A stretch of 64,000 bases of DNA, from the NCBI RefSeq assembly GCF_013376045.1, contig NZ_JABMJG010000001.1:682001-746000 (forward strand), read 5' to 3'. The notes beneath the pieces are model-generated. The model was given only the letters and a program-made list of their open reading frames with translations. It ran no database searches and had not been told where the DNA came from. The DNA is from Variovorax sp. SG517 (GTDB taxonomy: Bacteria; Pseudomonadota; Gammaproteobacteria; Burkholderiales; Burkholderiaceae_C). Every line of letters begins with the position of its first letter. Positions within the stretch are counted from its first letter, which is position 1. This document shows, in pieces, positions 17,646 through 26,415 of this stretch. Made by a program: the position numbers and the translations under genes.

Positions 17646-18344
17646 ATGAACAACAGCCCTACCGCCTATCACGACAGCATCGAGCTGCCGATCGCCTCGC
17701 CGCAGGAGCGCAACCGCGTCCTGCGCAACACCTACCTGCTGCTCGCGCTGTCGATGGTGCCCACCGTCCTGGGCGCCTGGATCGGCGTCTCCACCGGCCT
17801 CTCGCGCGCGATGTCGCCGGGCATCGGCCTGATGGTCTTCCTGGGCGGCGCCTTCGGCTTCATGTACGCCATCGAGAAGACCAAGGAGTCGGCCGCCGGC
17901 GTGCCGGTGCTGCTGGCCTTCACCTTCTTCATGGGCCTGATGCTGTCGCGCCTGGTCGGCACCGTGCTCGGCCTGGCCAACGGCGCCAGCCTGGTGATGA
18001 CGGCCTTCGCCGGCACCGGCGCGATCTTCCTCGGCATGGCCACGCTGTCGTCGGTCATCAAGCGCGACCTGTCGGCCATGGGCAAGTGGCTCTTCATCGG
18101 CGCCATCCTGCTGCTGGTGGCGGGCATCGCCAACTTCTTCATCAAGTCGAGCGCGCTGATGATGACGCTGTCGGTGCTGGCCATCGGCATCTTCTCGGCC
18201 TTCATCCTGCACGACCTCAAGCGCGTGAAGGACGGCCTGGAGACCAACTACATCTCCGCCACGCTGGGTGTGTACCTCAGCATCTACAACGTCTTCCAGT
18301 CGCTGCTGGCCCTGCTGGGCATCGCCGGCGGCCGGGACGAGTGA
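17646..18344 (+). CDS. Bax inhibitor-1 / YccA-family membrane protein
   Basis: 232 residues with seven hydrophobic helices from about residue 25 to the end. The pattern RNTYLLLALSMVPT, FGFMYAIEKTKES, the acidic/His HDLKRVKDG and LGVYLSIYNVFQSLLALLGI at the C-terminus is that of YccA/YbhL (UPF0005) proteins. YccA modulates the FtsH membrane protease in E. coli; others conduct Ca2+ (family knowledge). AAGGAA precedes the ATG. It is 31 bases from the IscR-like gene in the same direction, so the two may be one transcript. Confidence 0.9.
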   Translation: MNNSPTAYHDSIELPIASPQERNRVLRNTYLLLALSMVPTVLGAWIGVSTGLSRAMSPGIGLMVFLGGAFGFMYAIEKTKESAAGVPVLLAFTFFMGLMLSRLVGTVLGLANGASLVMTAFAGTGAIFLGMATLSSVIKRDLSAMGKWLFIGAILLLVAGIANFFIKSSALMMTLSVLAIGIFSAFILHDLKRVKDGLETNYISATLGVYLSIYNVFQSLLALLGIAGGRDE

Positions 18345-18375
18345 TTCATTCCCCACGAAGGAAGGAAAACATCCC

Positions 18376-18918
18376 ATGCGTCTCACCACCAAGGGCCGCT
18401 TCGCGGTCACCGCGATGATCGACATCGCCCTGCACGGCCGTTCGGGCCCCGTCACGCTGGCTTCGATCAGCCTGCGCCAGCGCGTGTCGCTGTCTTACCT
18501 GGAGCTGCTGTTCGGCAAGCTGCGCCGCGCCAGCCTGGTCGAATCGACCCGCGGGCCGGGCGGCGGATATTCTCTGAGCCGCAAGGCGGCCGAGATTTCC
18601 GTGGCCGACATCGTCCTCTCGATCGAGGAACACGATGCCGAAACCACCCGCCGGCGCGATGCTGACGCGCCGGGTGAAGCGGGCCGCTGCGAGATCGACG
18701 AGCTCTGGGCCACCGTGAACCTGCGGGCGGTCGAGTTCCTCAAGTCGATCTCGCTGCAAAGCCTTGTCGACGAACAGAAGGCCAAGGGCGTACAGGCCGC
18801 GGTGCGGACCGAGACCCGGCGCACGCCGGCCGGCCAGCCGGCCACGCGCAAGCCTTTCGTCGTCGATGCGCCGAACTCGGTGTTCGCACTGGGACGGCGC
18901 CAGCAAAGCGCCAGCTAG
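18376..18918 (+). CDS. Rrf2/IscR-like transcriptional regulator lacking the Fe-S ligands
   Basis: 180 residues. Residues 1-85 match IscR very closely: MRLTTKGRFAVTAM, LSYLELLFGKLRRASLVES, RGPGGGYSLSRK. IscR holds a 2Fe-2S cluster through three Cys and a His (C92, C98, C104, H107 in E. coli). Here the matching stretch reads TTRRRDADAPGEAGRCEIDELW: only one Cys (Cys105) is left and the His is Asp. It therefore should not bind a cluster and may act permanently like apo-IscR, or sense something else. No isc genes are adjacent. Confidence 0.85.
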   Translation: MRLTTKGRFAVTAMIDIALHGRSGPVTLASISLRQRVSLSYLELLFGKLRRASLVESTRGPGGGYSLSRKAAEISVADIVLSIEEHDAETTRRRDADAPGEAGRCEIDELWATVNLRAVEFLKSISLQSLVDEQKAKGVQAAVRTETRRTPAGQPATRKPFVVDAPNSVFALGRRQQSAS

Positions 18919-18940
18919 CTCCGAGCCAGCCAGCCGACCG

Positions 18941-19006
18941 GCCCACGCGGCAGGGCCCGCCGTCACGGATCGACGTGGCGGCGGGCGCCTGCCTGCGTGG
19001 GCTTTT
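18941..19006 (+). terminator. Strong terminator after the IscR-like gene
   Basis: CCCACGC/GCGTGGG and CAGG/CCTG outer arms enclose a second stem (GCCCGCCG/CGGCGGGC). The structure is followed by GCTTTTTCG. It closes the yccA/iscR-like unit. Confidence 0.75.
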
Positions 19007-19046
19007 TCGTTGGTTCTTATCCCTCGGAAGCCACAGGAATCCTTCA

Positions 19047-19061
19047 TGTTGCGACGCAACA
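19047..19061. promoter_or_regulatory. 15-bp palindrome upstream of RND operon
   Basis: TGTTGCGACGCAACA is a perfect palindrome around one central A. It is followed at 19075-19091 by a second inverted repeat, TGCAC-N7-GTGCA. It lies 90 bases ahead of the adaptor gene. Efflux operons are often under TetR/MarR repressors that bind such palindromes; no such regulator lies beside this operon. Confidence 0.4.
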
Positions 19062-19150
19062 CGGCAGGCACAATGCACCATAACAGTGCAAAACAAGCAT
19101 GCGCGACCCGGACGACTCCGGCTCGCGCCGCATCGCGTTCCCGGACAGCC

Positions 19151-20287
19151 ATGACTCTCAAGCTCCTGTTCCCCCTTTCCCTGCTCGTGCTCGCCGCCTG
19201 CGGCGCCCGGCAGGCGCCAGACACCGAAGCAGCGCCGCCCGAAGTCGGCGTGATGGCGCTGCACGCGGGCGACGTGCCCGTGCACACCGAGCTCTCGGGC
19301 CGCACGGCCGCGTTCCGCGTGTCGGAGGTGCGCCCGCAGGTCAACGGCATCGTGCGCAAGCGCCTGTTCGAGGAAGGCAGCATGGTCCGCGCGGGCCAGG
19401 TGCTGTACGAGATCGAGCCCGGCCCCTTCGAGGCGGCGCACGAGCAGGCGCAGGCCACGCTTGCAACTGCCCAGGCGAGCATCGCGAGCCTGCGCGGCAA
19501 GGCCGAGCGCTTCGGCGAACTGGTGAAGGCCAATGCCGTGAGCCGGCAGGAGCACGAGGAAGCGCAGGCCGCGCTCGTGCAGGCCGAAGCCGGCGTGAAG
19601 GCCGCGAAGGCGGCGTTGAAGGCAGCGCGCATCAACCTCGAATTCACCCGCATCGAGGCGCCCATCTCGGGCCGAATCGGCCGCTCCAGCGTGACCGAGG
19701 GCGCGCTGGTGGCGCCGGGCCAGGCCACGGCGCTGGCGACCATCCAGCGCATCGATCCGATCTACGTCGACGTGGTGCAGTCCAGCCTCGAGCTCACGCG
19801 GCTCAAGCGCCGCTTCATCTCGGGCGACATGGCGCCCGCGAGCACGCGCGTGAGCCTGCGCATGGAAGACGGCCTGCCGTACCCGCATGCCGGCACGCTG
19901 AAGTTCACGGAAGTGGCGGTCGACACCGCGACCGGCTCGGTCACGCTGCGCGCGGAGTTTCCGAACCCGCAGGGGCTGCTGCTGCCCGGCATGTACGTGC
20001 GGGCGCAGGTCGAATCCGGCGTCGAACGGCAGGCCGTGCTCGCGCCGCAGCGCGGCGTGTCGCGCAACGAGAAGGGCGAGCCGACCGCGCTCGTGGTCGG
20101 CGCGGGCGACAAGGTCGAGCTGCGCACGCTCGAAGTGCGCAGTGCGTCGGGCGACCAGTGGATCGTGACCGGCGGCCTGCACGAAGGCGACCGGCTCGTG
20201 GTCGACGGCCTGCAGCGCGCGCACCCGGGCGACAAGGTGAAGCCGGTGCCGGTATCGGCCGCGGCATCACCTTCCTCGGCAGATTGA
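19151..20287 (+). CDS. RND efflux periplasmic adaptor (AcrA/MexA-like lipoprotein)
   Basis: 378 residues. Lipobox LAAC at residues 13-16 anchors it to the inner membrane. A split lipoyl domain (RPQVNGIVRKRLFEEGSMVRAGQVLYEI ... RIEAPISGRIGRSSV) encloses an alpha-hairpin (about 95-165), followed by beta-barrel and membrane-proximal domains (LRAEFPNPQGLLLPGMYVRA). It links the inner-membrane pump (20298) to an outer-membrane channel. Longer upstream starts exist but would lose the lipoprotein signal. The gap to the pump gene is 10 bases. Confidence 0.92.
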   Translation: MTLKLLFPLSLLVLAACGARQAPDTEAAPPEVGVMALHAGDVPVHTELSGRTAAFRVSEVRPQVNGIVRKRLFEEGSMVRAGQVLYEIEPGPFEAAHEQAQATLATAQASIASLRGKAERFGELVKANAVSRQEHEEAQAALVQAEAGVKAAKAALKAARINLEFTRIEAPISGRIGRSSVTEGALVAPGQATALATIQRIDPIYVDVVQSSLELTRLKRRFISGDMAPASTRVSLRMEDGLPYPHAGTLKFTEVAVDTATGSVTLRAEFPNPQGLLLPGMYVRAQVESGVERQAVLAPQRGVSRNEKGEPTALVVGAGDKVELRTLEVRSASGDQWIVTGGLHEGDRLVVDGLQRAHPGDKVKPVPVSAAASPSSAD

Positions 20288-20297
20288 GACAACGCAA

Positions 20298-23200
20298 GTG
20301 ATCGCCAATTTCTTCATCCAGCGGCCCGTCTTCGCATGGGTCATCGCCATCCTGATCATGCTGGCCGGCGGCGTGGCTATCCGCACGCTGCCGGTGTCGC
20401 AGTACCCGGACATCGCGCCGCCCACCGTCGTGGTCTCGGCCAACTACCCCGGCGCCTCGGCGCAGGCGGTGGAAAACAGCGTCACGCAGGTACTCGAGCA
20501 GCAGCTCAAGGGCATCGACGGGCTGCTGTATTTCAAATCGACCAGCAGCTCGGCCGGCTGGGCCGAGATCAGCGTCACCTTCCGCCAGGGCATCAACCCC
20601 GACACCGCCCAGGTGCAGGTGCAGAACAAGGTCAGCCAGGCCACCAGCCGGCTGCCGCAGGCGGTCCAGCAGCAGGGCGTGACGGTCGCGAAGTCGCAGA
20701 ACAACTTCCTGCTGATCGTGGCGCTCTACGACGAGACCGGCCGCCGCACCGACACCGACGTGGCCGACTGGATGGCCAGCAACCTGCGCGACCCCATCAG
20801 CCGCATCGACGGCGTGGGCTCGGTGCAGGCCTTCGGCGCTTCTTATGCGATGCGAATCTGGCTCGACCCGCACCGGCTCGCGAGCTACCAGCTGATGCCC
20901 TCCGACGTGACCGCCGCCATCGCCGCGCAGAACACGCAGGTGTCGGTGGGCGAGATCGGCGCCCGGCCTTCGCCCGCGAAGCAGCAGCTCAACGCCACCG
21001 TGACGGCGCTGTCGCGGCTGCAGACGCCCGAGCAGTTCCGCGACATCGTGCTGAAGACGCAGGCCGACGGCGCCGTGGTGCGCCTGGGCGACGTGGCGCG
21101 CGTGGAGATGGGCAGCGAGTCGTACGCCGAGACCACGCGGCTGAACGGCCACCCCGCCGCCGGCGCGGCCGTCATGCTGGCGCCCGGCGCCAACGCGCTG
21201 ACCACCGCCAGCGCGGTGAAGGCGCGCATGGCCGAGATGGAGCCCTCGCTGCCCCCCGGCCTGCGCGTGGCCTACGCGGAGGACACCACGCGCTTCGTGA
21301 AGATCTCGATCAGGTCGGTCATCAAGACGCTGCTGGAGGCCATCGCGCTGGTGGTGGTCGTGATGTACCTGTTCCTGCAGAACTGGCGCGCCACGGTCAT
21401 CCCGGCCATCACGGTGCCGGTGGTGCTGCTGGGCACCTTCGGCGTGCTCGCGGCCTTCGGCTATTCGATCAACGTGCTCACGCTGTTCGGCATGGTGCTG
21501 GCCATCGGCCTGTTGGTGGACGACGCGATCGTGGTGGTGGAGAACGTCGAGCGCGTGATGCACGAGGAAGGACTCGACCCGAAGGCCGCCACCATCAGGT
21601 CGATGAAGGAGATCACCGGCGCGCTGGTGGGCATCGCGGTGGTGGTGTCGGCGGTGTTCCTGCCGATGGCCTTCTTCGGCGGCTCGGTGGGCGTGATCTA
21701 CCGGCAGTTCTCCGTGACCATCATCGCGTCGATGGCGCTGTCGGTGGTGGTGGCGATCGTGCTCATACCGGCGCTGTGCGCGCGCTTCCTGCGGGCCAGC
21801 GACGCGCCGCGCACGCGCGGCTTCCTGGGCGCATTCAACCGCAGCTTCGACGCGGCGCAGGGCCGCTACGTGGGCCTGCTGGGGCGCATGCTGCGCAAGC
21901 CGCTGCGCTTCACGGCCGTGTACGCGGCCATCGTGGCAGGCATGGGCGCGCTCTACCTGGCCCTGCCGGGCGGCTTCCTGCCCGAGGAGGACCAGGGCAG
22001 CGCGATGGTGCAGCTCACGCTGCCGGCAGGCTCCACGATCAGCCGCACCGACGCGGTGAACCGCATGGTCGAGAAGCACTTCCTCGAAACCGAGAGGGAC
22101 ACGACCGACACCATCTTCACGCTTTCGGGCTGGAGCTACGGCGGCTCGGGTCAGAACATGGGCATGGCCTTCGTCTCGCTGAAGGACTGGTCCGAGCGCG
22201 GCCGTGCCGACCAGCGCGCGCAGGCCATCGTCGAGCGTGCCGGCACCGTGCTGGGCAAGCAGCAGCGCGACGCCGAGGTCTACGGCATGGTGCCGCCGCC
22301 CATCGAGGGGCTGGGGCAATCCAACGGCTTCGAGTTCTGGCTGCAGGACACCTCGGGCATGGGCCCGCAGAAGCTGGTGCAGGCACGCGAGTCGCTGCTG
22401 CGCGACGCGGGCAAGGACGCGCGGCTGCAGTCGGTGCGCGCCAACGGCGTGGCCGGCACGCCGCAGCTGCAGATCGACATCGACCAGCTCAAGGCCTCGG
22501 CGCTGCGCCTGTCGCTGGACGACGTGAACACCACGCTGGGCATCGCCTGGGGCGGCAGCTACGTCAACGACTTCATCGACCGCGGCCGCGTCAAGCGCGT
22601 GTACGTGCAGGCCGACGCACCCTACCGCTCCGACCCGGACGACATCCGCCAGTGGTTCGTGCGCGGCGCCACCGGCGCGATGACGCCGTTCTCGGCCTTC
22701 GCCACCACGCGCTGGTCGCAGGGCGCGCCGCAGCTGGAGCGCTACAACGGCCTGCCGGCGGTGCAGATTCAGGGCGCGGCCTCGCACGGCACGAGCTCGG
22801 GCACGGCGATGGCCGCCGTCGAAGCCATCGCGAAGAAGCAGCGCGGCACCGGCCACGCATGGAGCGGCCTCTCCTACCAGGAGCGCCTCTCGGGCGGGCA
22901 GGCGCCGCTGCTGTTCGCGCTGTCGATCCTCGTCGTGTTCCTGTGCCTGGCGGCGCTGTACGAGAGTTGGTCGGTGCCGTTCTCGGTGATGCTGGTGATT
23001 CCACTGGGCGTGCTCGGCGCGGTGATCGCGGCGTCGCTGCGCGGCCTCTCGAACGACATCTACTTCCAGGTCGGCCTGCTCGCGACCATCGGGCTGTCGG
23101 CGAAGAACGCGATCCTGATCATCGAGTTCGCGGAAGCGGCGCTGCGCCGCGGCATGCCGCTGCTCGACGCAGTGGCCGAAGGCGCGCGCCTGCGGCTGCG

Positions 23201-23423
23201 GCCGATCCTGATGACCTCGCTGGCCTTCCTGGCCGGCGTGGTGCCGCTGGCACTGGCCACCGGCGCGGGTTCGGCGAGCCAGGTCGCCATCGGCACCGGC
23301 GTGTTCGGCGGGGTGCTGGCCGCTACGGCGCTGGGGATCTTCTTCGTGCCGCTTTTCTATCTGCTGGTGAAGCGGCTGGCAGCCCGGTTCTACAAGCGCA
23401 GCGGCGTCGCGGCGGCGTCCTGA
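20298..23423 (+). CDS. RND multidrug efflux pump (HAE1 family, AcrB/MexB-like)
   Basis: 1041 residues, starting with GTG (IANFFIQRPVFAWVIAI). Twelve membrane helices with two large periplasmic loops. Helix 4 contains the proton-relay pair in LLVDDAIVVVENVER (two adjacent Asp), and AKNAILIIEFAE with the relay Lys is in helix 10. These are the marks of proton-driven hydrophobe/amphiphile efflux trimers. No outer-membrane factor gene follows; the next gene is convergent, so a TolC-type channel must come from elsewhere. Substrates cannot be deduced. Confidence 0.94.
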   Translation: MIANFFIQRPVFAWVIAILIMLAGGVAIRTLPVSQYPDIAPPTVVVSANYPGASAQAVENSVTQVLEQQLKGIDGLLYFKSTSSSAGWAEISVTFRQGINPDTAQVQVQNKVSQATSRLPQAVQQQGVTVAKSQNNFLLIVALYDETGRRTDTDVADWMASNLRDPISRIDGVGSVQAFGASYAMRIWLDPHRLASYQLMPSDVTAAIAAQNTQVSVGEIGARPSPAKQQLNATVTALSRLQTPEQFRDIVLKTQADGAVVRLGDVARVEMGSESYAETTRLNGHPAAGAAVMLAPGANALTTASAVKARMAEMEPSLPPGLRVAYAEDTTRFVKISIRSVIKTLLEAIALVVVVMYLFLQNWRATVIPAITVPVVLLGTFGVLAAFGYSINVLTLFGMVLAIGLLVDDAIVVVENVERVMHEEGLDPKAATIRSMKEITGALVGIAVVVSAVFLPMAFFGGSVGVIYRQFSVTIIASMALSVVVAIVLIPALCARFLRASDAPRTRGFLGAFNRSFDAAQGRYVGLLGRMLRKPLRFTAVYAAIVAGMGALYLALPGGFLPEEDQGSAMVQLTLPAGSTISRTDAVNRMVEKHFLETERDTTDTIFTLSGWSYGGSGQNMGMAFVSLKDWSERGRADQRAQAIVERAGTVLGKQQRDAEVYGMVPPPIEGLGQSNGFEFWLQDTSGMGPQKLVQARESLLRDAGKDARLQSVRANGVAGTPQLQIDIDQLKASALRLSLDDVNTTLGIAWGGSYVNDFIDRGRVKRVYVQADAPYRSDPDDIRQWFVRGATGAMTPFSAFATTRWSQGAPQLERYNGLPAVQIQGAASHGTSSGTAMAAVEAIAKKQRGTGHAWSGLSYQERLSGGQAPLLFALSILVVFLCLAALYESWSVPFSVMLVIPLGVLGAVIAASLRGLSNDIYFQVGLLATIGLSAKNAILIIEFAEAALRRGMPLLDAVAEGARLRLRPILMTSLAFLAGVVPLALATGAGSASQVAIGTGVFGGVLAATALGIFFVPLFYLLVKRLAARFYKRSGVAAAS

Positions 23424-23436
23424 GGAGCCGTCGCCG

Positions 23437-24339
23437 TCAGCTCTTTCCGGCGGCGGGCGCGCGTCGCGGCAGGCCCGGCAGGGTCCATCCGAAGGTCATG
23501 CCCGCCGCGGCGATCAGGATGGCCGCCGCGCCCACCACCTGCAATGCGCCCAGCCGCTGGCCGAAGGCGACGTAGTCGACGCCGATGGCCACCAGCGGAT
23601 AGATGAACGACAAGGCGCCCGCCACCGGCGTGGAGAGCTTCTGCAGCGCCCCGTACAGCAGCACGAACACCAGCCCCGTGTAGATCACGCCCATCGCGAG
23701 GTGCACACCCCACGTGGCCGCGTCGGCCGGCAGCGACTTCAGGTTCGCGAATGGCGCGAGCATCACGATGCCCACGCACACCTGTATGAGCGCGATCAGA
23801 TGCGGCGCGATGCCGTCGAGCTTCTTCGCGACCAGAGCCGCCACCGCGTAGCAGAAGGCCGCGCCCAGCGCCATCAGCACGCCGATGAAATAGGACGAAC
23901 CGCCGGCGCCTCCGCCTGATTTGGCTTGCGCCACCAGCACCACCCCGGCGAAGGCGATGCACAGCCAGATCGCCTTCATCGCGGTCAGCCGCTCCGAGAG
24001 CAGCAGCGCGCCGAGCGCGACCAGCATGAAGGGCTGCGTGTTGTAGACCGCCGTGGCAATCGAGATCGACGCGTGCGAGAACGAGGCGAAGATCAGCACC
24101 CAGTTGACGACCAGCGCCACGCCGCCAAACGCGGCCAGCGCGAATTGGCGCAGCGTCAGGCCGCGCCGCAGCAGCCCCAGCGCGAAGCACACGACCAGCA
24201 GCGTCGCCGCGCCGAACACGCAGCGCCAGAACAGCAGGTCGGGCAGCGGCTGGCCGGAGCGCACGACGAACCACCCGATGGTTCCGGAAATCACCATGGC
24301 CGCGCTCATTTCCAGCGCGCCGCGAAGCTGCGTCTGCAT
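23437..24339 (-). CDS. DMT/EamA-family exporter
   Basis: 300 residues, ten predicted helices in two EamA repeats (about 5-135 and 150-290). Typical marks: FWRCVFGAATLL, the end of repeat 1 LSERLTAMKAIWLCIAFAGVVLV, and repeat 2 FIYPLVAIGVDYVAFGQRL. Members export amino acids and other small metabolites. It diverges from an Lrp-type regulator at 24487 with 147 bases between, an arrangement typical of an amino acid exporter under Lrp-family control (inference). Confidence 0.88.
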   Translation of the reverse strand: MQTQLRGALEMSAAMVISGTIGWFVVRSGQPLPDLLFWRCVFGAATLLVVCFALGLLRRGLTLRQFALAAFGGVALVVNWVLIFASFSHASISIATAVYNTQPFMLVALGALLLSERLTAMKAIWLCIAFAGVVLVAQAKSGGGAGGSSYFIGVLMALGAAFCYAVAALVAKKLDGIAPHLIALIQVCVGIVMLAPFANLKSLPADAATWGVHLAMGVIYTGLVFVLLYGALQKLSTPVAGALSFIYPLVAIGVDYVAFGQRLGALQVVGAAAILIAAAGMTFGWTLPGLPRRAPAAGKS

Positions 24340-24486
24340 CTCTGTTCGTTGCCTTCTCTGTTCGCTCTGTTCGGGGAAACAAGAGTGCCATGTATTGCGT
24401 CGCCTGGATATGCTTCGAACAAGGCCAGAACCGCCAACAGCCTTCGAAAATTAGCCAGCAAGGCCCATTCACCGGAGAACCCTCAA

Positions 24487-24930
24487 ATGCTCGACGCAAC
24501 GGACGAAGCCATCGTGCTGGCCCTCGCGGACAACGCGCGCATGTCGCTGAAGGAACTGGCCCATCACGTGGGGCTGTCTTCTCCCAGCGTGTCCGAGCGG
24601 CTGCGCCGGCTCGAGGAGCGCGACGTGATACGCGGCTACACGCTCCAGGTGAACCCGAAGGCGCTGGGCTACCAGTTCCAGGCCATCGTGCGCATCCGCC
24701 CGCTGCCGGGGCAGCTGCAGGCGGTGCAGGAACTGATCGTGGGCACGCCCGAGTTCTGCGAGTGCGACAAGATCACCGGAGAAGACTGCTTCGTCGCGCG
24801 GCTGTTCCTGCAGTCGCTGGAGCAGCTCGACGGCATCCTCGACCGCATCGCGCAGAAGGCCGAGACCAACACCTCCATCGTCAAGGCGCAGACGATCCCC
24901 CGGCGGCTGCCGCCCTTCGTGGCGCGGTGA
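24487..24930 (+). CDS. Lrp/AsnC-family transcriptional regulator
   Basis: 147 residues. N-terminal helix-turn-helix: LDATDEAIVLALADNARMSLKELA and LSSPSVSERLRRLEERDVIRGY. C-terminal RAM/AsnC ligand-binding domain with GEDCFVARLFLQSLEQLDGILDRI. It forms octamer-type rings that sense amino acids (family knowledge). Divergent from the DMT exporter, its likely target. CGGAG precedes the ATG. Confidence 0.9.
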   Translation: MLDATDEAIVLALADNARMSLKELAHHVGLSSPSVSERLRRLEERDVIRGYTLQVNPKALGYQFQAIVRIRPLPGQLQAVQELIVGTPEFCECDKITGEDCFVARLFLQSLEQLDGILDRIAQKAETNTSIVKAQTIPRRLPPFVAR

Positions 24931-25112
24931 AGCGCGCGGGCCGGTCGCAGGCACCGCTTCGCAAGGGAAAGGCCGGTGGCCTGTGGAGCGCCCCGCATGG
25001 GTTGCGTCCTGTTTTTGCGTAGATGCGTACGGTGGCCCGCTCGCCCTGCATCCCAGAATCGAGCGGCCGTGAGAGGCACGGCGCACGCATTCCACAAGAC
25101 CAAGGAGACTTC

Positions 25113-25904
25113 ATGATCACTTCCCGCCGCGGCCTGCTGGCCGGTTCCGCCGCCATGGCCACGGGCGCCATCGCCGGCTGCGCGCTGCCCGCCGGGGCCG
25201 CTCGCGCGCAGGCCACGCCGTTCGATGTCGCCGCATCGACCATTCCGATCGTCGGCAGCGAGCAGGTCTATCCGGTGCGCCGCATCTACTGCATCGGGCG
25301 CAACTACGAGGCCCATGCGCGCGAGATGGGCTCGGACCCGAGCCGCGAGCCGCCCTTCTTCTTCCAGAAGCCGGCCGACGCGATCCAGGTCGTGACGCCC
25401 GGCACGGTGGCCGACCATCCCTACCCCACGCTCACGAAGAACTACCACTATGAGGTGGAACTGGTGGTGGCGCTCGGAAAGGGCGGGCGCAACATCCCGG
25501 CGAGCTCGGCGCTCGACCACGTCTACGGCTACTCGCTGGGCCTGGACATGACGCGGCGCGACCTGCAGCGCGAGATGGGCGACCAGAAGAAGCCCTGGGA
25601 AATCGGCAAGAGCTTCGACCATTCGGCGCCCGTGGGGCCGATCCATCCGGTGGCGAAGGTCGGCCACTTCACCGACGGCGCGATCTGGCTCAAGGTGAAC
25701 GGGCAGACGAAGCAGAACGCCACCCTCAGGCACATGATCTGGTCGGTGGCCGAGCAGATCAGCCGGCTGTCGCAGGCCTTCGAGCTGAAGCCGGGCGACA
25801 TCATCTACTCGGGCACGCCCGAGAACGTGGGGCCGGTGGTGCGCGGCGACCTCATAGAGATCCACATCGACCGGCTGCCCGAGCTCTCGGTGCGGATCGT
25901 CTGA
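25113..25904 (+). CDS. Fumarylacetoacetate-hydrolase-family protein with a Tat-type signal
   Basis: 263 residues. The N-terminus ITSRRGLLAGSAAMATGAIAG has twin arginines, a hydrophobic stretch and an AARA-Q cleavage site near residue 32, which is unusual because FAH-family enzymes are cytoplasmic. The FAH core follows: RIYCIGRNYEAHAREMG, FFFQKPADAI, YEVELVVALGKGGRNI (metal-binding Glu), LDMTRRDLQRE and GDIIYSGTPENVGPV. The family hydrolyses or decarboxylates 2-oxo-dicarboxylates with Mg2+. AAGGAG precedes the ATG by 9 bases. No neighbour gives the pathway; a G-rich tract follows the stop. Confidence 0.85.
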   Translation: MITSRRGLLAGSAAMATGAIAGCALPAGAARAQATPFDVAASTIPIVGSEQVYPVRRIYCIGRNYEAHAREMGSDPSREPPFFFQKPADAIQVVTPGTVADHPYPTLTKNYHYEVELVVALGKGGRNIPASSALDHVYGYSLGLDMTRRDLQREMGDQKKPWEIGKSFDHSAPVGPIHPVAKVGHFTDGAIWLKVNGQTKQNATLRHMIWSVAEQISRLSQAFELKPGDIIYSGTPENVGPVVRGDLIEIHIDRLPELSVRIV

Positions 25905-25914
25905 AGAAGGCTTC

Positions 25915-25947
25915 GGGGATGCGGGGGCGCGGGGGGCGCGGCGGGGG
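25915..25947 (+). other. G-quadruplex-forming motif after the FAH-family gene
   Basis: Four G-runs (4, 5, 6 and 5 G's at 25915-25918, 25923-25927, 25931-25936 and 25943-25947) are separated by loops of 4, 3 and 6 bases. It meets the usual intramolecular G4 pattern on the coding strand, 10 bases past the stop. Confidence 0.5.
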
Positions 25948-25991
25948 CACCGTCGCGGCCGTCCAATTTTTCTCCCCCTTTGAAGTCCACG

Positions 25992-26363
25992 ATGCCGGTC
26001 ATGACGACTCTCCGGCATCGCAACTCGCACGACGCATTCCGAGCGTTTCGCCTCGACGGCTTCACCCCGGAACCCACCGTTAGCGTCCGGGGCAGCGGCA
26101 GGGAGCAGTCCATCTCCCGCGCGTTGCCGCACCACCGCAAGTCCGCGTGGCCGCAGCGTCTTGCGGGGCTGCTGGCCTTCGGTGCGCTGGCAGCCGGCAT
26201 CTTCCTGGCGGGCACCGACACGTGCGCACAACGCGGCACGGCGGCAAGCGGCAACTACGGCCGCTCGACGCTCGCGCCGATCACGGCAACCGGCTCCGGC
26301 CCTCGCGCGGGCAGCTGCAAGCGCGCGCCCGGCGGATCGAACCGGCCGAAGACGACGCGCTGA
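25992..26363 (+). CDS. Hypothetical protein with one membrane segment
   Basis: 123 residues from the ATG at 25992 (another at 26001). The first half is polar and basic; one hydrophobic helix, LAGLLAFGALAAGIFLAG, sits near residues 57-74; the C-terminal tail is Gly/Arg-rich. Third codon positions are GC-rich as in real genes here, but no family is recognised and no good ribosome site is seen. It converges with the Roadblock gene at 26416. It may be spurious. Confidence 0.35.
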   Translation: MPVMTTLRHRNSHDAFRAFRLDGFTPEPTVSVRGSGREQSISRALPHHRKSAWPQRLAGLLAFGALAAGIFLAGTDTCAQRGTAASGNYGRSTLAPITATGSGPRAGSCKRAPGGSNRPKTTR

Positions 26364-26415
26364 AGCGCTCGGGTCCGGTCCGCTTTCATGGAGCCCGAGC
26401 CGACGGCTCGCCGTG

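Noticed and set aside
14802..18455. Open minus-strand frame of more than 1200 codons
   Set aside because: It lies antisense to the FUSC transporter, the small exported protein and the Bax-inhibitor-1 gene, with shadow-like composition (His/Arg/Gln-rich).
25961..25980. Sequence AATTTTTCTCCCCC resembling the tandem envelope motif
   Set aside because: It has an extra T in the first half-site and no second half-site, and no envelope gene follows.
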